NCBI RefSeq assembly: GCF_031457495.1
Contig: NZ_JAVDWM010000001.1
Span: 3,460,001 to 3,524,000, forward strand
Direction: 5' to 3'
From: Sphingopyxis sp. BE259
GTDB lineage: Bacteria > Pseudomonadota > Alphaproteobacteria > Sphingomonadales > Sphingomonadaceae
DNA: 64,000 nt
Shown here: positions 1 to 8,735 of the stretch, piece after piece
How the letters are laid out: each line of letters opens with the position of its first letter
Position numbering within the stretch: position 1 is the stretch's first letter
The notes under the pieces: model-generated
Databases searched by the model: none
Told to the model about the DNA's origin: nothing
What the model saw: only the letters and a program-made list of their open reading frames with translations
Made by a program: the position numbers and the translations under genes

Positions 1-61
1 GGAGGGGCCAGCCCGCCAGATTCTCTGGCGCGGCATCCCGAAACATAAGGACGCATTCCCA

Positions 62-712
62 ATGATCGACCCGCTCGCTGCCCTGGTTCCAGTCGTCGTC
101 GAACAGACGAGCCGCGGCGAACGCAGCTTTGACATTTTCTCCCGCCTGCTGCGCGAACGGATCATCTTTGTCACCGGCGAGGTCGAGGACAATATGGCGT
201 CGCTGATCACCGCACAGCTGCTGTTCCTCGAATCAGAAAATCCGAAGAAAGACATCTATATGTACATCAACTCGCCGGGCGGCGTCGTCACGGCGGGCAT
301 GGCGATCCACGACACGATGCAATATATCCGCCCGCGCGTCGGCACCGTATGCATCGGTCAGGCCGCATCGATGGGCAGCTTTCTGCTCGCCGCGGGCGAA
401 CCGGGGATGCGCGTTGCGCTGACCAATGCGCGCGTCATGGTCCATCAGCCGTCGGGCGGCGCGCGCGGCATGGCGTCGGACATTGAAATTCAGGCCAAGG
501 AAATTTTGCGCATTCGCAAGCGGATGAACGACCTGTATGTGAAATATACCGGCAAGTCGTTGAAAGACATTGAAAAGGCGATGGACCGCGACACGTTCCT
601 CGAGGCCGATGAAGCCAAGGCGTTCGGGCTGGTCGACCATGTCTATGACCGCCGCCCCGGCGCGCTGGAAGGCGACGCGGCCAAGGATCTTAGCGAAGGT
701 CCGACGCCCTGA
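62..712 (+). CDS. clpP: ATP-dependent Clp protease proteolytic subunit ClpP
   Basis: Serine peptidase (S14) that forms the tetradecameric proteolytic chamber and degrades substrates unfolded by ClpX or ClpA in the cytoplasm. The 216-aa product has the full catalytic triad at family positions: Ser103 in GQAASMGS, His128 in MVHQPSGG and Asp177 in MDRDTF. The oligomer motif NSPGG lies at 70-74. The start follows an aagga ribosome site at about 47-51. The gene precedes clpX in the same direction, separated by 256 bp that hold two inverted repeats, so clpX may have its own promoter. Length is normal and nothing is missing. The 61 bases before the start contain no gene. Confidence 0.98.
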   Translation: MIDPLAALVPVVVEQTSRGERSFDIFSRLLRERIIFVTGEVEDNMASLITAQLLFLESENPKKDIYMYINSPGGVVTAGMAIHDTMQYIRPRVGTVCIGQAASMGSFLLAAGEPGMRVALTNARVMVHQPSGGARGMASDIEIQAKEILRIRKRMNDLYVKYTGKSLKDIEKAMDRDTFLEADEAKAFGLVDHVYDRRPGALEGDAAKDLSEGPTP

Positions 713-724
713 GTTGTTGAGGTT

Positions 725-801
725 GCGGCACCGGCCCGCTCCCCCACCGCTCTTAGACGCCACGCATCGTCTTCGAGCGGTGGGGGAGCGGCCGGTGCCG
801 C
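725..801. repeat. Large near-perfect hairpin between clpP and clpX
   Basis: Arms at 725-752 and 775-801 pair over 27 bp with a single extra C in the left arm; the loop is about 22 bases. The stem is very GC-rich (it contains CCGCTCCCCCACCGCTC) and has no adjacent T-run, so a classical intrinsic terminator is not obvious. It could act as an mRNA 3' end stabiliser for clpP or be an inserted repeat. Confidence 0.8.
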
Positions 802-881
802 GCGGTAGCCAAGAAGAAGGTTTAACCGCGTTTGTTGACGCCCGCTTGGCGGCTTGCTGCTAGGCGGGACATTGCCGCGAT

Positions 882-913
882 GTCACCCAATTGCCATATT
901 GTAATTGGGTGAC
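882..913. promoter_or_regulatory. Perfect 11-bp inverted repeat upstream of clpX
   Basis: GTCACCCAATT at 882-892 pairs perfectly with AATTGGGTGAC at 903-913 around an AT-rich 10-base centre. It lies 55 bp before the clpX start, with no T-run, and looks like a dimeric regulator site or promoter-overlapping operator. A smaller repeat (GACAT/ATGTC, 868-884) adjoins it. Function is inferred from position only. Confidence 0.45.
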
Positions 914-968
914 CGCGGACTAGGATAAGGACGGCACCGCCATTTCGGCGCCTGCCAGAGGAAGTTTT

Positions 969-2240
969 ATGACGAAATTGAGCGGCTCGGACAGCAAGAG
1001 CACCCTATATTGCTCCTTCTGCGGCAAGTCGCAGCACGAAGTCCGCAAACTGATTGCCGGACCGACCGTGTTCATCTGCGACGAATGTGTCGAGCTGTGC
1101 AACGACATCATCCGCGAAGAGATCAAGGGTGGGGTCGCGGCGCGCAAGGATGGCGCGGTGCCGACGCCGCTGGAAATCTGTCAGCATCTCGACGCCTATG
1201 TCATCGGCCAGAACACCGCCAAGCGCGTGCTGTCGGTCGCGGTACACAATCATTACAAGCGCCTCGCGAACAGTGGCCGCGGCGACGATGTCGAACTGGC
1301 GAAATCGAACATTCTGCTCGTCGGCCCGACCGGCAGCGGCAAGACGCTGCTCGCGCAGACGCTCGCCCGCTTCCTCGACGTGCCCTTCACCATGGCCGAC
1401 GCGACGACGCTGACCGAAGCGGGTTATGTCGGCGAGGATGTCGAGAATATCATCCTGAAATTGCTCCAGTCGTCCGACTACAACGTCGAAAAGGCGCAGC
1501 GCGGCATCGTCTATATCGATGAGATCGACAAGATCAGCCGCAAGGCCGAAAATCCGTCGATCACCCGCGACGTGTCGGGCGAAGGTGTGCAGCAGGCGCT
1601 GCTCAAGCTGATGGAAGGCACCACCGCGTCGGTGCCGCCGCAGGGCGGGCGCAAGCATCCGCAGCAGGAATTCCTGCAGGTCGACACGACGAACATCCTG
1701 TTCATCGCGGGCGGTGCGTTCAGCGGCCTTGAAAAAATCATCGGCGACCGCCTGCAGGGCAAGTCGATCGGTTTCGGTGCGCATGTCGCCGGGCCTGACG
1801 AGCGCCGCATGGGCGAAGTGCTGAAGAATATCGAGCCCGAAGATCTGCTGAAATTTGGCCTGATCCCTGAATTCGTCGGCCGCCTGCCGGTGATCGCGAC
1901 GCTCGAGGATCTCGACATCGACGCGCTTGTAAAGATCCTGGGTGAGCCCAAGAATGCGCTGGTGAAGCAATATCGCAAGCTGTTCGATCTGGAAGAGGTC
2001 GTGCTGACCTTTACCGACGATGCGCTGGTTGCGGTCGCCAAGAAAGCGATCGAACGCAAGACCGGCGCGCGCGGGCTGCGCTCGATCGTCGAGGCGATCC
2101 TGCTCGACACCATGTTCGACCTGCCCGACCTGACCGACGTCGTTGAAATCGTCGTCGACAAGGATGTCGTCGAGGGCCGCAAGGACCCGGTGCGCGTCTA
2201 TGCCGACAAGGCGAAAGAAGCGGCGGGCGACGCCGCCTGA
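969..2240 (+). CDS. clpX: ATP-dependent Clp protease ATP-binding subunit ClpX
   Basis: AAA+ unfoldase that delivers tagged or regulatory proteins to ClpP. The 423-aa protein starts with the four-cysteine zinc-binding domain (Cys15, Cys18, Cys37, Cys40). It continues with Walker A GPTGSGKT at 119-126, pore loop GYVG at 152-155 and Walker B VYIDEID at 181-187. Sensor and C-terminal small domains follow ([10 protein letters not shown]). Length and motif order match ClpX. The ATG follows a gagg site. Its TGA overlaps the ATG of the next gene by one base, which suggests translational coupling. Confidence 0.98.
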   Translation: MTKLSGSDSKSTLYCSFCGKSQHEVRKLIAGPTVFICDECVELCNDIIREEIKGGVAARKDGAVPTPLEICQHLDAYVIGQNTAKRVLSVAVHNHYKRLANSGRGDDVELAKSNILLVGPTGSGKTLLAQTLARFLDVPFTMADATTLTEAGYVGEDVENIILKLLQSSDYNVEKAQRGIVYIDEIDKISRKAENPSITRDVSGEGVQQALLKLMEGTTASVPPQGGRKHPQQEFLQVDTTNILFIAGGAFSGLEKIIGDRLQGKSIGFGAHVAGPDERRMGEVLKNIEPEDLLKFGLIPEFVGRLPVIATLEDLDIDALVKILGEPKNALVKQYRKLFDLEEVVLTFTDDALVAVAKKAIERKTGARGLRSIVEAILLDTMFDLPDLTDVVEIVVDKDVVEGRKDPVRVYADKAKEAAGDAA

Positions 2241-2836
2241 TGCGCCGGGCGCTGCCGCTCGCCTTTGCTGCCGGTATCGCCCTGTTCATTGCCGCGCCGG
2301 TCCACGCCGAACCGGTGACGACCCTGGTGGCTGATGTCGTCGATTCGGCCGATGTCCAGCGCGACGGCGAACGCTTTCGCCACGTCGGATCGAGCTATGT
2401 CTTTCCCAGCAGCCTCGGCGACATGCCGGCGCGCAAGGTGACCGTGTTCGGGCCCGGCGACGTGTCGGTCCAATATACCGTGGACGGCGGCGCCGCGGGC
2501 GATGCCTGGGTCGATCTCTATGCCTATCCGGCAAACGGCGAGAGTATCGCACAGACCGCCGCCGACGTTGTGGCGGCGATCACCAACACCTTTGCCGCCA
2601 CCCCGGCGTTGATGCCCGCGGGCATGGCCGTGCGCGCCGACGGCCTGCACAGCGGCTGGTTCGACGGGCGGCTGGGCGAACGTAGCCTGAAAACCGGATA
2701 TTATGTGGTCAAGCGCGGCGAATGGCTGATCAAGATTCGCGCCACCATGCCCTCGCCGCCGACGCCCGAGACGCTCGCGCGCACCGCCGCCGCGATCGGC
2801 GCGGTCCAGCTTGGCGCCCTGCCCGCGGCGCGCTGA
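2240..2836 (+). CDS. Secreted hypothetical protein downstream of clpX
   Basis: This 198-aa protein begins inside the clpX stop codon (TGATG). It has a clear Sec signal peptide: MRR, a hydrophobic stretch, and cleavage after VHA near residue 23. The mature part has no cysteine pairs, metal motif or membrane segment that I recognise. It contains short aromatic beta-type stretches (KTGYYVVKRGEWLIKIRA). A periplasmic location is likely. I do not recognise the family and assign no function. Start choice rests on the overlap and the intact signal peptide. Confidence 0.8.
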   Translation: MRRALPLAFAAGIALFIAAPVHAEPVTTLVADVVDSADVQRDGERFRHVGSSYVFPSSLGDMPARKVTVFGPGDVSVQYTVDGGAAGDAWVDLYAYPANGESIAQTAADVVAAITNTFAATPALMPAGMAVRADGLHSGWFDGRLGERSLKTGYYVVKRGEWLIKIRATMPSPPTPETLARTAAAIGAVQLGALPAAR

Positions 2837-2882
2837 ATCGCGACAGGAAAACAGCGACTCGACCGACTGCGCCCATGAAAAT

Positions 2883-3027
2883 TGTTGCATTGCAGCAACA
2901 GTAGCCGGGAAAAGCGCAGCCGCGCCTGTGGATAAATCCCGGGATCTTACGCAAATTCGCGATTTTTTGACCTTTCGCGCCAGCTTTCGCCCCGCGCCGC
3001 TTGCACTGTCACAATAGCTGTCACAAT
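2883..3027. promoter_or_regulatory. Putative control region of the TonB receptor gene
   Basis: The 281-bp gap 2837-3117 holds an 18-bp palindrome (2883-2900, TGTTGC-ATTGCA-GCAACA). It also holds two direct copies of CTGTCACAAT at 3006-3015 and 3018-3027, 12 bp apart. Both lie upstream of the receptor start and resemble protein binding sites. No confident -35/-10 pair was found. Confidence 0.35.
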
Positions 3028-3117
3028 CGTGCCACATGCGGGCTTCAGGGGCGCTCGCAAGACTTGCGCGCCCCGTTTCGCGCGCCTGCCGAACGACACC
3101 ACACCAAGGGGACATCC

Positions 3118-6100
3118 ATGAAACTTCGTTATTCGATCGCCGCCAGTCTGATGGCGATCAGCGTCGCGACCGTCGTCGCGGCACCCGCCCAGGCGCAGCA
3201 GATCACCACCGGCATCGAAGGCCAGGTCAATGACGACAACGGCGCGCCGATCGGCGGCGCGACGGTCGTCATTACCGACACCCGCACCGGCGCCGAGCGC
3301 ACGATCACGACCGGCGCCGACGGCCGCTTCAACGCGACCGGACTGACCACCGGCGGTCCCTACAGCGTGTCGGCCAACGCCGGCGCCTATGAAGGCCAGT
3401 CGCTCGCCGATGTCTACACGACGCTGCAGGGCAACACCTCGTTGACCTTCTCGCTGTCGTCGGGCGGCGGCGAAATCGTCGTCACCGGCAGCCGCGTTCG
3501 CGTCACCCAGCTTGCGGTCGGCCCAGGCACCAGCTTTACCAGCGAAGTCCTGGCCAATGCCCCCAGCTTCAACCGCGACGTGCGCGACATCATCCGCATC
3601 GACCCGCGCGTCAGCCTCGACCGTGACGATGGCGGTTCGGGCGTCGATCGCATCTCGTGCCTTGGCGGCAACGACCGCGGCAACGCCTTCACCGTCGACG
3701 GCATCAGCCAGGGCGACGTTTACGGCCTGAACGACACCGGCTTTTCGTCGCGCAGCTCGACCCCGCTGCCCTATGACGGGATCCGCGAAACGCAGGTCCA
3801 GTTCGCCCCGTTCGACGTCGATTATGGCCAGTTCACCGGCTGCGCGATCAACGTCGTCACCAAGTCGGGCACCAACGATTATCGTTTCGGCGGTTTCTTC
3901 GAATATTCGGACGCCGACCTGCGCGGTGACAGCGTCAAGGGACGCCCGGTCGCTCCGATCGAACCGGAAAAGCGTTGGGGCGTGTGGGCCGGCGGCCCGA
4001 TCATCAAGGATCGCCTGTTCATCTTTGGTGCCTATGAGCATCAGGAAGCCGGCCAGTCGCAGGACGACGGCCCGACCGGCGCTGGCTTTGCCAATCCGCA
4101 GACCGGTATCAGCGTCGATCAGTTCAACGCCATCTCCGATGTGCTGAGCAGCGTCTATGGCGTCGAAACCGGACCGCTGGTCACCAATCGTCCGTTCAAG
4201 AACGATCGCTATTTTGGCCGTCTCGACTGGCAGATCAACGACGATCATCGCTTTGAAGCCACCTATCAGCGCCTCGAAGAATCGGTGATCCGCGCCGACG
4301 ATCTGTTCACCGGCAACTCGCCGCAGGCCGTCGGCCTCAACACCTTTTACCTCAGCGGCACCAAGTCGAACTATTATTCGGGTCGTCTGTATTCGCAGTG
4401 GAGCGATATCTTCTCGACCGAGCTCCGCTATTCGCGCTCGGAAGTGCAGGATCTGCAGGATCCGGTAGGCGGCGGCGAAGCCCAGTCGGGCGATCCGATC
4501 CCGCGCATCATTGTCGGCATCGACAATGCGACCGGTATCGACGGCGCGGTCCTGGCAGGCCCGGGCACGTCACGTTCGGCGAACGACCTGAAGACCGAAA
4601 TCGATCAATATCGTGCGGTCGGCAAGCTCGATTTCGGCAATCACACGCTGAAGATCGGCGCTGAGCTTAACCGCGCCAACCTGTTCAACCTGTTCGTTCA
4701 GAACGCGACCGGCACCCTGGTGTTCCGCAACCTCGCCGACCTGCAGGCCGGCCTGCTGTCGCCGGGCACCGGCAACAACCAGACCAGCACGACCCCGGCC
4801 AATGTCATCAGCGGTGCAACCGAAGGCGCGTTCGGCAATGTCACCGCCACCGGCGATATCAACAGCGCTGCAGCCCAGTTCACGCGTAACCTCTATTCGG
4901 TGTTCGCGCAGGACGAATGGCAGGTTACCGACGCGCTGAGCGCGGTCGCCGGCGTGCGCGTCGATTGGTATTCGGGCGGCCAGCCCGACTATAACCCGGT
5001 GTTCCAGCGTCGTTACGGGATCACCAACACGACGGGGTTCAGCAATCTTGCCCCGATCGTGATGCCCCGCCTCGCGCTGACCTATGACATGAACGATTTT
5101 GCGGTGTTCAGCCGCGCGCAGCTGCGCGCCGGGGTCGGCATCTTCTCCGGCGGCGATCCGGTTGTGTGGTTCGGCAACGCCTTCCAGAACGACGGCAGCG
5201 CCTTTGCGCTGGGTTCGACCCAGGCGGCGGGCTGCCCGACCGGCCAGATCGACGTTGTCGTGAACGGCCAGTTCACCGGCGTTCCCACCTGCTTCCAGCA
5301 GGCGGCGTCGGCGACCGCATCGGCCAGCCAAGGCTTTACCCAGTCGATCGATCCGAACATCAAGATCCCGTCGGTGCTGCGCGCCAACATCGGGTTCTCG
5401 TCGGAGCTGAATTTTGCTCCGAGCGGCTTCTTCAGCGGCTGGAACCTCAACCTCGACTATATCTACAGCAAATACCGCGACGCCTACACGATCGTCGACC
5501 TGACGCAGGTTCCCGACATTCGCCGCGGTCTCGCTGGCTTTGCGATCGACGGTCGCCCGCTCTACACGACGATCGACCCGCTCAACGCAGGCTGTAGCGC
5601 GCAGTTGACGGGCATCACGCCGACCCCGATCTACACCGGCGTGACCGCACCCTGCTTTACCACGGCGCGCGAAGACGAACTGATGCTGACCAACGGCGGC
5701 AGCTTCCGCAGCCATTCGGCATCGTTCCTGCTGTCGAAGAATTTCGACGGCGGCATCATCACCGAAGGTGGCTCGGCTTACTTCAGCTTCGGCTATTCCT
5801 ATTCGGACTCGCAGGACCGCCGGAACATGTACAATTCGACCGCCGGGTCGAACTACGATCTGACGTCGGCATTCGACCGCCAGAATCCGGCGGCATCGCG
5901 TGGCTTCTACAACAGCAAGCACAATTTCTCGGTGTCGTCGTCGTTCGAAGAAACCTTCTTCGAAGATCTGGGCACGCGCCTGGGGATCACTTTCGTCGCG
6001 CGTTCGGGCCGTCCGTACAGCCTGACCTTCAGCGGCGGTTCGGTGTTCAACGACAATGCGTCGGGGACCGAAAACGCGCTGCTCTATATCCCGACCGGCG

Positions 6101-6543
6101 CCAACGATCCCAACGTCTCGCCGTCGTCGACCGCCGGGGTTGCCCAGACGGTCGCCGATTTCGCGAGCAGCCTGGGTTGCGCCAAGAAATATCTGGGTCA
6201 GACGATCGAGCGCAACACGTGCTCGAACGACTGGTATTTCGACGTCGATCTGTCGCTGTCGCAGGAACTGCCGGGACCGGGCCACCTGTTCGGCCGCAAG
6301 GACAAGATCAAGCTGTATGCGACGATGGATAACTTCCTGAACTTCCTGGATCAGGACTGGAACGTCCAGCGCCGCCGTGACTTTGCCGGTCGTCAGGACA
6401 TTGCCACCGTCAGCGGTGTCGATGCCCAGGGCCGCTACATCTTCACCAACGCCAATGGCCTGGCGAGCTTTGATACCGACAACGGCATCAACGTGTCGTC
6501 GTCGGTGTGGCGCCTGAAGGTCGGTGTGTCTTACGAATTCTGA
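3118..6543 (+). CDS. Oar-like TonB-dependent outer membrane receptor with carboxypeptidase-regulatory-like domain
   Basis: The 1141-aa outer membrane protein starts at the ATG after AAGGGG; the frame is open upstream, but this start gives a clean signal peptide ending AQAQQ. Residues of about 28-110 form a carboxypeptidase-regulatory-like beta sandwich (GQVNDDNGAPIGGATVVITD), followed by a plug domain (EIVVTGSRVR onward). A long beta barrel then ends in aromatic VSYEF, the usual outer-membrane C-terminus. This is the Oar/OmpA-related subfamily of TonB receptors; the substrate cannot be read from sequence. The gene stands alone and ends at a strong terminator. Confidence 0.9.
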   Translation: MKLRYSIAASLMAISVATVVAAPAQAQQITTGIEGQVNDDNGAPIGGATVVITDTRTGAERTITTGADGRFNATGLTTGGPYSVSANAGAYEGQSLADVYTTLQGNTSLTFSLSSGGGEIVVTGSRVRVTQLAVGPGTSFTSEVLANAPSFNRDVRDIIRIDPRVSLDRDDGGSGVDRISCLGGNDRGNAFTVDGISQGDVYGLNDTGFSSRSSTPLPYDGIRETQVQFAPFDVDYGQFTGCAINVVTKSGTNDYRFGGFFEYSDADLRGDSVKGRPVAPIEPEKRWGVWAGGPIIKDRLFIFGAYEHQEAGQSQDDGPTGAGFANPQTGISVDQFNAISDVLSSVYGVETGPLVTNRPFKNDRYFGRLDWQINDDHRFEATYQRLEESVIRADDLFTGNSPQAVGLNTFYLSGTKSNYYSGRLYSQWSDIFSTELRYSRSEVQDLQDPVGGGEAQSGDPIPRIIVGIDNATGIDGAVLAGPGTSRSANDLKTEIDQYRAVGKLDFGNHTLKIGAELNRANLFNLFVQNATGTLVFRNLADLQAGLLSPGTGNNQTSTTPANVISGATEGAFGNVTATGDINSAAAQFTRNLYSVFAQDEWQVTDALSAVAGVRVDWYSGGQPDYNPVFQRRYGITNTTGFSNLAPIVMPRLALTYDMNDFAVFSRAQLRAGVGIFSGGDPVVWFGNAFQNDGSAFALGSTQAAGCPTGQIDVVVNGQFTGVPTCFQQAASATASASQGFTQSIDPNIKIPSVLRANIGFSSELNFAPSGFFSGWNLNLDYIYSKYRDAYTIVDLTQVPDIRRGLAGFAIDGRPLYTTIDPLNAGCSAQLTGITPTPIYTGVTAPCFTTAREDELMLTNGGSFRSHSASFLLSKNFDGGIITEGGSAYFSFGYSYSDSQDRRNMYNSTAGSNYDLTSAFDRQNPAASRGFYNSKHNFSVSSSFEETFFEDLGTRLGITFVARSGRPYSLTFSGGSVFNDNASGTENALLYIPTGANDPNVSPSSTAGVAQTVADFASSLGCAKKYLGQTIERNTCSNDWYFDVDLSLSQELPGPGHLFGRKDKIKLYATMDNFLNFLDQDWNVQRRRDFAGRQDIATVSGVDAQGRYIFTNANGLASFDTDNGINVSSSVWRLKVGVSYEF

Positions 6544-6563
6544 TCACCGGTCAGACCGTCAAG

Positions 6564-6599
6564 AAAAAGGGCGCGGGAGGCAACTCCCGCGCCCTTTTT
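6564..6599 (+). terminator. Rho-independent terminator of the TonB receptor gene
   Basis: Perfect 16-bp arms (6564-6579 and 6584-6599) with a GCAA loop form a GC-rich stem with an A-run before it and a T-run after it. It can work in both directions, so it may also end transcripts from the minus-strand sufE side. Confidence 0.95.
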
Positions 6600-6645
6600 C
6601 GTGTGCGTCGAACCATGCTGCGCGGCGAACGCGGCGCGCGGCGGC

Positions 6646-7056
6646 TCAGCCCACAGCGAGGCGGCGGGCGGTATCCTGGACCAGCGCGATCATGTTGGGG
6701 ACGCCCTGGGTGCGGTTCGACGACAGTTGGCGGGTGAGGTCAAAGGGGGCGAGCGCCGCGGCGACATCCATGTCCGCGACGTCCGCGGCGGACTTGTCCT
6801 GCACTGCGGCAAGGACGAGCGCGACGATACCCTTGGTGATCGCGGCGTTGCTGTCGGCGAGGAAATGCAGGCGACCGCCGGGCTGGGGCACCGGATAGAC
6901 CCAGACACTGGCACTGCACCCGCGAACCAGTGTCGCATCGGTCTTCAGCGCGTCGGGCATTGGCTCAAGCTCGCGGCCCAGCTCGATCAGCAGGCGGTAG
7001 CGATCGTCGCCGTCGAGAAAGTCATATTCGTCGTGGATGTCGGTCAGGCTGCGCAT
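6646..7056 (-). CDS. sufE: SufE family cysteine desulfurase sulfur acceptor
   Basis: SufE accepts persulfide sulfur from the SufS desulfurase and passes it to the SUF Fe-S scaffold. The 136-aa protein has the acceptor Cys47 in the context VRGCSASVWV, the family signature, and the typical N-terminus (DIHDEYDFLDGDDRYRLLIE). Length is normal. No other suf gene is in the window, so it is a detached suf gene here. A composite palindrome separates it from the psp operon upstream. Confidence 0.93.
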   Translation of the reverse strand: MRSLTDIHDEYDFLDGDDRYRLLIELGRELEPMPDALKTDATLVRGCSASVWVYPVPQPGGRLHFLADSNAAITKGIVALVLAAVQDKSAADVADMDVAAALAPFDLTRQLSSNRTQGVPNMIALVQDTARRLAVG

Positions 7057-7102
7057 GGCGGCGGCACTGGCAGATTTGGCGGGGCGTGGAAAGTGCCTTG
7101 CC

Positions 7103-7190
7103 GTCGCCCCAGCGAAAGCTGGGGCGGCAGTCGACCTGTTCCTTCCTCGCCGCGCAAACCGCTGGCGGCCCCAGCTTTCGCTGGGGCGAC
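7103..7190. repeat. Composite palindromic repeat between sufE and the psp operon
   Basis: Outer arms at 7103-7125 and 7168-7190 are perfect reverse complements (about 23 bp). Each arm is itself a small hairpin (CCCCAGC-GAAA-GCTGGGG on the left, CCCCAGC-TTTC-GCTGGGG on the right). It belongs to the same architecture as several other intergenic repeats in this window. Confidence 0.9.
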
Positions 7191-7196
7191 GAAATC

Positions 7197-7451
7197 TTAC
7201 AAATCCACTCCCGCGGCAATCGCTTCCAGCTTGCGCAGCCGTTCTTTCAGGTCGGCAATTTCGATGCGCGATCCGGCGTGCGGGACCGCGGCGTCGTGGC
7301 CGATGCTGTGTCCCGCGGCGAGTTCTTCGCGCTTGAGCTGGATCCAGTCGCGCCAGCCGCGCAACGCCGCCAAGCTCATGATCGTCAGCGCGGTGAGCGC
7401 GACGGCGCTGACCATCAGGTTGGAGGCAAGATCGGACGTGATGGTGGCCAT
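7197..7451 (-). CDS. Small membrane/coiled-coil protein, last gene of the psp operon
   Basis: The 84-aa product has one hydrophobic segment (about residues 12-32) followed by a charged helix ending in a heptad-like ADLKERLRKLEAIAAG. That ending is a diverged form of the RxxVLERIAT motif shared by its neighbours. The start at 7451 is chosen because AAGGAG precedes it; the open frame extends further but without such a site. It is the most divergent of five PspB-like proteins after pspC. Its function is unknown; a structural or regulatory role with PspA/B/C is inferred from context. Confidence 0.7.
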   Translation of the reverse strand: MATITSDLASNLMVSAVALTALTIMSLAALRGWRDWIQLKREELAAGHSIGHDAAVPHAGSRIEIADLKERLRKLEAIAAGVDL

Positions 7452-7479
7452 CGTTCGGCTCCTTTCTTCGTCGGGGTCG

Positions 7480-7746
7480 TCAGGAGTGCGACCGGTCGCG
7501 CAGCTTCTCGATTTCCTCATCGAGTGTTACGGCGCGGTTGTGGTCGGTGGCGATGCGTTCGAGCACCTGGATGCGATCTTTGAGTGCGCGGATTTCGGCG
7601 AGCAGCGCCTTGGTCTCACCGGTGTCGGCCGGGGGGGCGAAAAATTCATTGCCCTTGTTGTCGCGGCGCACGCCATATTTGGCGCGGACGACGCTGCCGA
7701 TGGTGACGATCAGGACAATGCCGATTACCATTTCAAACGGGTTCAT
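7480..7746 (-). CDS. PspB-like small membrane protein (paralogue 4)
   Basis: The 88-aa protein has an N-terminal membrane segment (about 5-22), a short basic linker (RAKYGVRRDNKG) and a C-terminal coiled coil. The coiled coil contains DRIQVLERIATDHN and ends EIEKLRDR. The VLERIATD element and the EIEKLR end are shared with the two proteins encoded upstream. Topology matches PspB (membrane anchor plus cytoplasmic coiled coil), but this is not a PspB orthologue. It is in the operon after pspC. Function is not known. Confidence 0.75.
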   Translation of the reverse strand: MNPFEMVIGIVLIVTIGSVVRAKYGVRRDNKGNEFFAPPADTGETKALLAEIRALKDRIQVLERIATDHNRAVTLDEEIEKLRDRSHS

Positions 7747-7779
7747 GGGGGGATCCTTCCGTATTATTTTATAGTTGCT

Positions 7780-8028
7780 TCAGTTCAGCGGGGCGTCGCG
7801 CAGCTTTTCGATTTCGTCGGCGACGTCGATTCCCTTGTCGGTAACGATCCGCTCAAGAACGCGCACTCGCTGCTCCAGTCGTTCGGTCGCCGCCGCATAT
7901 TGCGCGGCCTTTTCGGCGGTCATTTCGGACTGCTTCTCGATCATCTTTTGCTGGTGCTTCGACCAGAAGATGAAACCGGCGAGCAGGAAGGGAGCGAGGG
8001 GGATCAGTATCCAGATGGCGTCGCCCAT
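7780..8028 (-). CDS. PspB-like small membrane protein (paralogue 3)
   Basis: An 82-aa protein with an N-terminal membrane helix (IWILIPLAPFLLAGFIFW) and a long coiled coil containing RVRVLERIVTDKG and ending DEIEKLRD. The last 25 residues are close to those of the 88-aa neighbour and similar to the 107-aa neighbour. A GGAG site precedes the ATG. The gene lies 11 bp after the preceding stop, so it is part of the psp operon. Role inferred only from operon context and PspB-like topology. Confidence 0.75.
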   Translation of the reverse strand: MGDAIWILIPLAPFLLAGFIFWSKHQQKMIEKQSEMTAEKAAQYAAATERLEQRVRVLERIVTDKGIDVADEIEKLRDAPLN

Positions 8029-8039
8029 GACGGGTCTCC

Positions 8040-8363
8040 TCAGTTCGCCGGGCGCCGCAGCGCCTCGATCTCGTGGCTCAGCCGGCTGCCTTCGTCGGTG
8101 ACGATGCGTTCGACCACCGCAAGGCGGTCCTTCACCGAACCCAGTTCGGCGCGCAGCTGGGCGTTTTCCTGGCTGAGCAGCTTGACGCGCTCCATCGCCT
8201 CGTCACTGGTCTTGGGATAGACCGCCTGACCCCAGGCACCGTCGAGCGGGTAGCCGTTCTTGACGCGGAGCCAAGTGGTAAAGACCCAGCCAGCGACCGT
8301 CAGCACGCCGATGATGGCGGCGGCGGGGGCAATGGCGTTTAGTAATTCAGCGTTCATCGTCAT
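8040..8363 (-). CDS. PspB-like small membrane protein (paralogue 2)
   Basis: A 107-aa protein with one membrane segment (about 12-30), then FTTWLRVKNGYPLDGAWG, then a coiled coil with AVVERIVTDEG and HEIEALRR. It is clearly homologous to the 99-aa protein encoded just before it: both have GW-FTTW-R-K-GYP, a WG pair, a QENAQL/DDNAKL segment and the VERI/LERI motif. The pair looks like a tandem duplication. It sits 5 bp after that gene. Function unknown; likely inner membrane with a cytoplasmic coiled coil. Confidence 0.8.
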   Translation of the reverse strand: MTMNAELLNAIAPAAAIIGVLTVAGWVFTTWLRVKNGYPLDGAWGQAVYPKTSDEAMERVKLLSQENAQLRAELGSVKDRLAVVERIVTDEGSRLSHEIEALRRPAN

Positions 8364-8368
8364 TCCCC

Positions 8369-8668
8369 TCAGCGCAGGCGGTCGATCTGGTCGGCGAGCT
8401 GCGCCGCCTGACCATTGGTTTCTGTCGCGATGCGTTCGAGCACCGAAATCCGCTCTTCCAATCGGCTGACCTGGCCTGCCAGCTTGGCATTGTCATCGGT
8501 CAGCAGCGCGATTTTTCGATCAGCGTCGGGGGCGGTTCGATGAACCGTGCCGCCCCACTCATTCTCGATCGGATAGCCGTGCTTGGCGCGGATCCACGTG
8601 GTGAACATCCAGCCGCCGATCGACAATGCGATAATGGCGAGGACGAAACCGGTACCACCGAAATTCAT
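8369..8668 (-). CDS. PspB-like small membrane protein (paralogue 1)
   Basis: A 99-aa protein with an N-terminal membrane helix (FVLAIIALSIGGWMFTTW), the conserved stretch IRAKHGYPIENEWGG and a coiled coil (DDNAKLAGQVSRLEERISVLERIATE). It is the nearest relative of the 107-aa protein next to it. The gene is the first of five after pspC in the psp operon; the gap from pspC is 67 bp. Function is not recognised. The WG and GYP residues kept between the pair suggest a specific contact surface beyond a simple coiled coil. Confidence 0.8.
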   Translation of the reverse strand: MNFGGTGFVLAIIALSIGGWMFTTWIRAKHGYPIENEWGGTVHRTAPDADRKIALLTDDNAKLAGQVSRLEERISVLERIATETNGQAAQLADQIDRLR

Positions 8669-8735
8669 CTGTCTTCTCCCTGTTGCTTCCAGCCCGCCCG
8701 GCGTCGCTGCATGTCGCCCGGTTCAACGCCCCGGA

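Noticed and set aside
4570..6285. 571-codon open frame on the minus strand inside the TonB receptor gene
   Set aside because: It is antisense to a clear receptor with signal peptide, plug and barrel. Its translation is Arg/Ala/Val-rich with no domain, as expected from high-GC third-position bias.
6601..8220. 539-codon plus-strand open frame covering sufE and the psp small genes
   Set aside because: The minus strand encodes SufE with its acceptor Cys and the small Psp-related proteins with ribosome sites. The plus-strand frame runs through a palindromic repeat.
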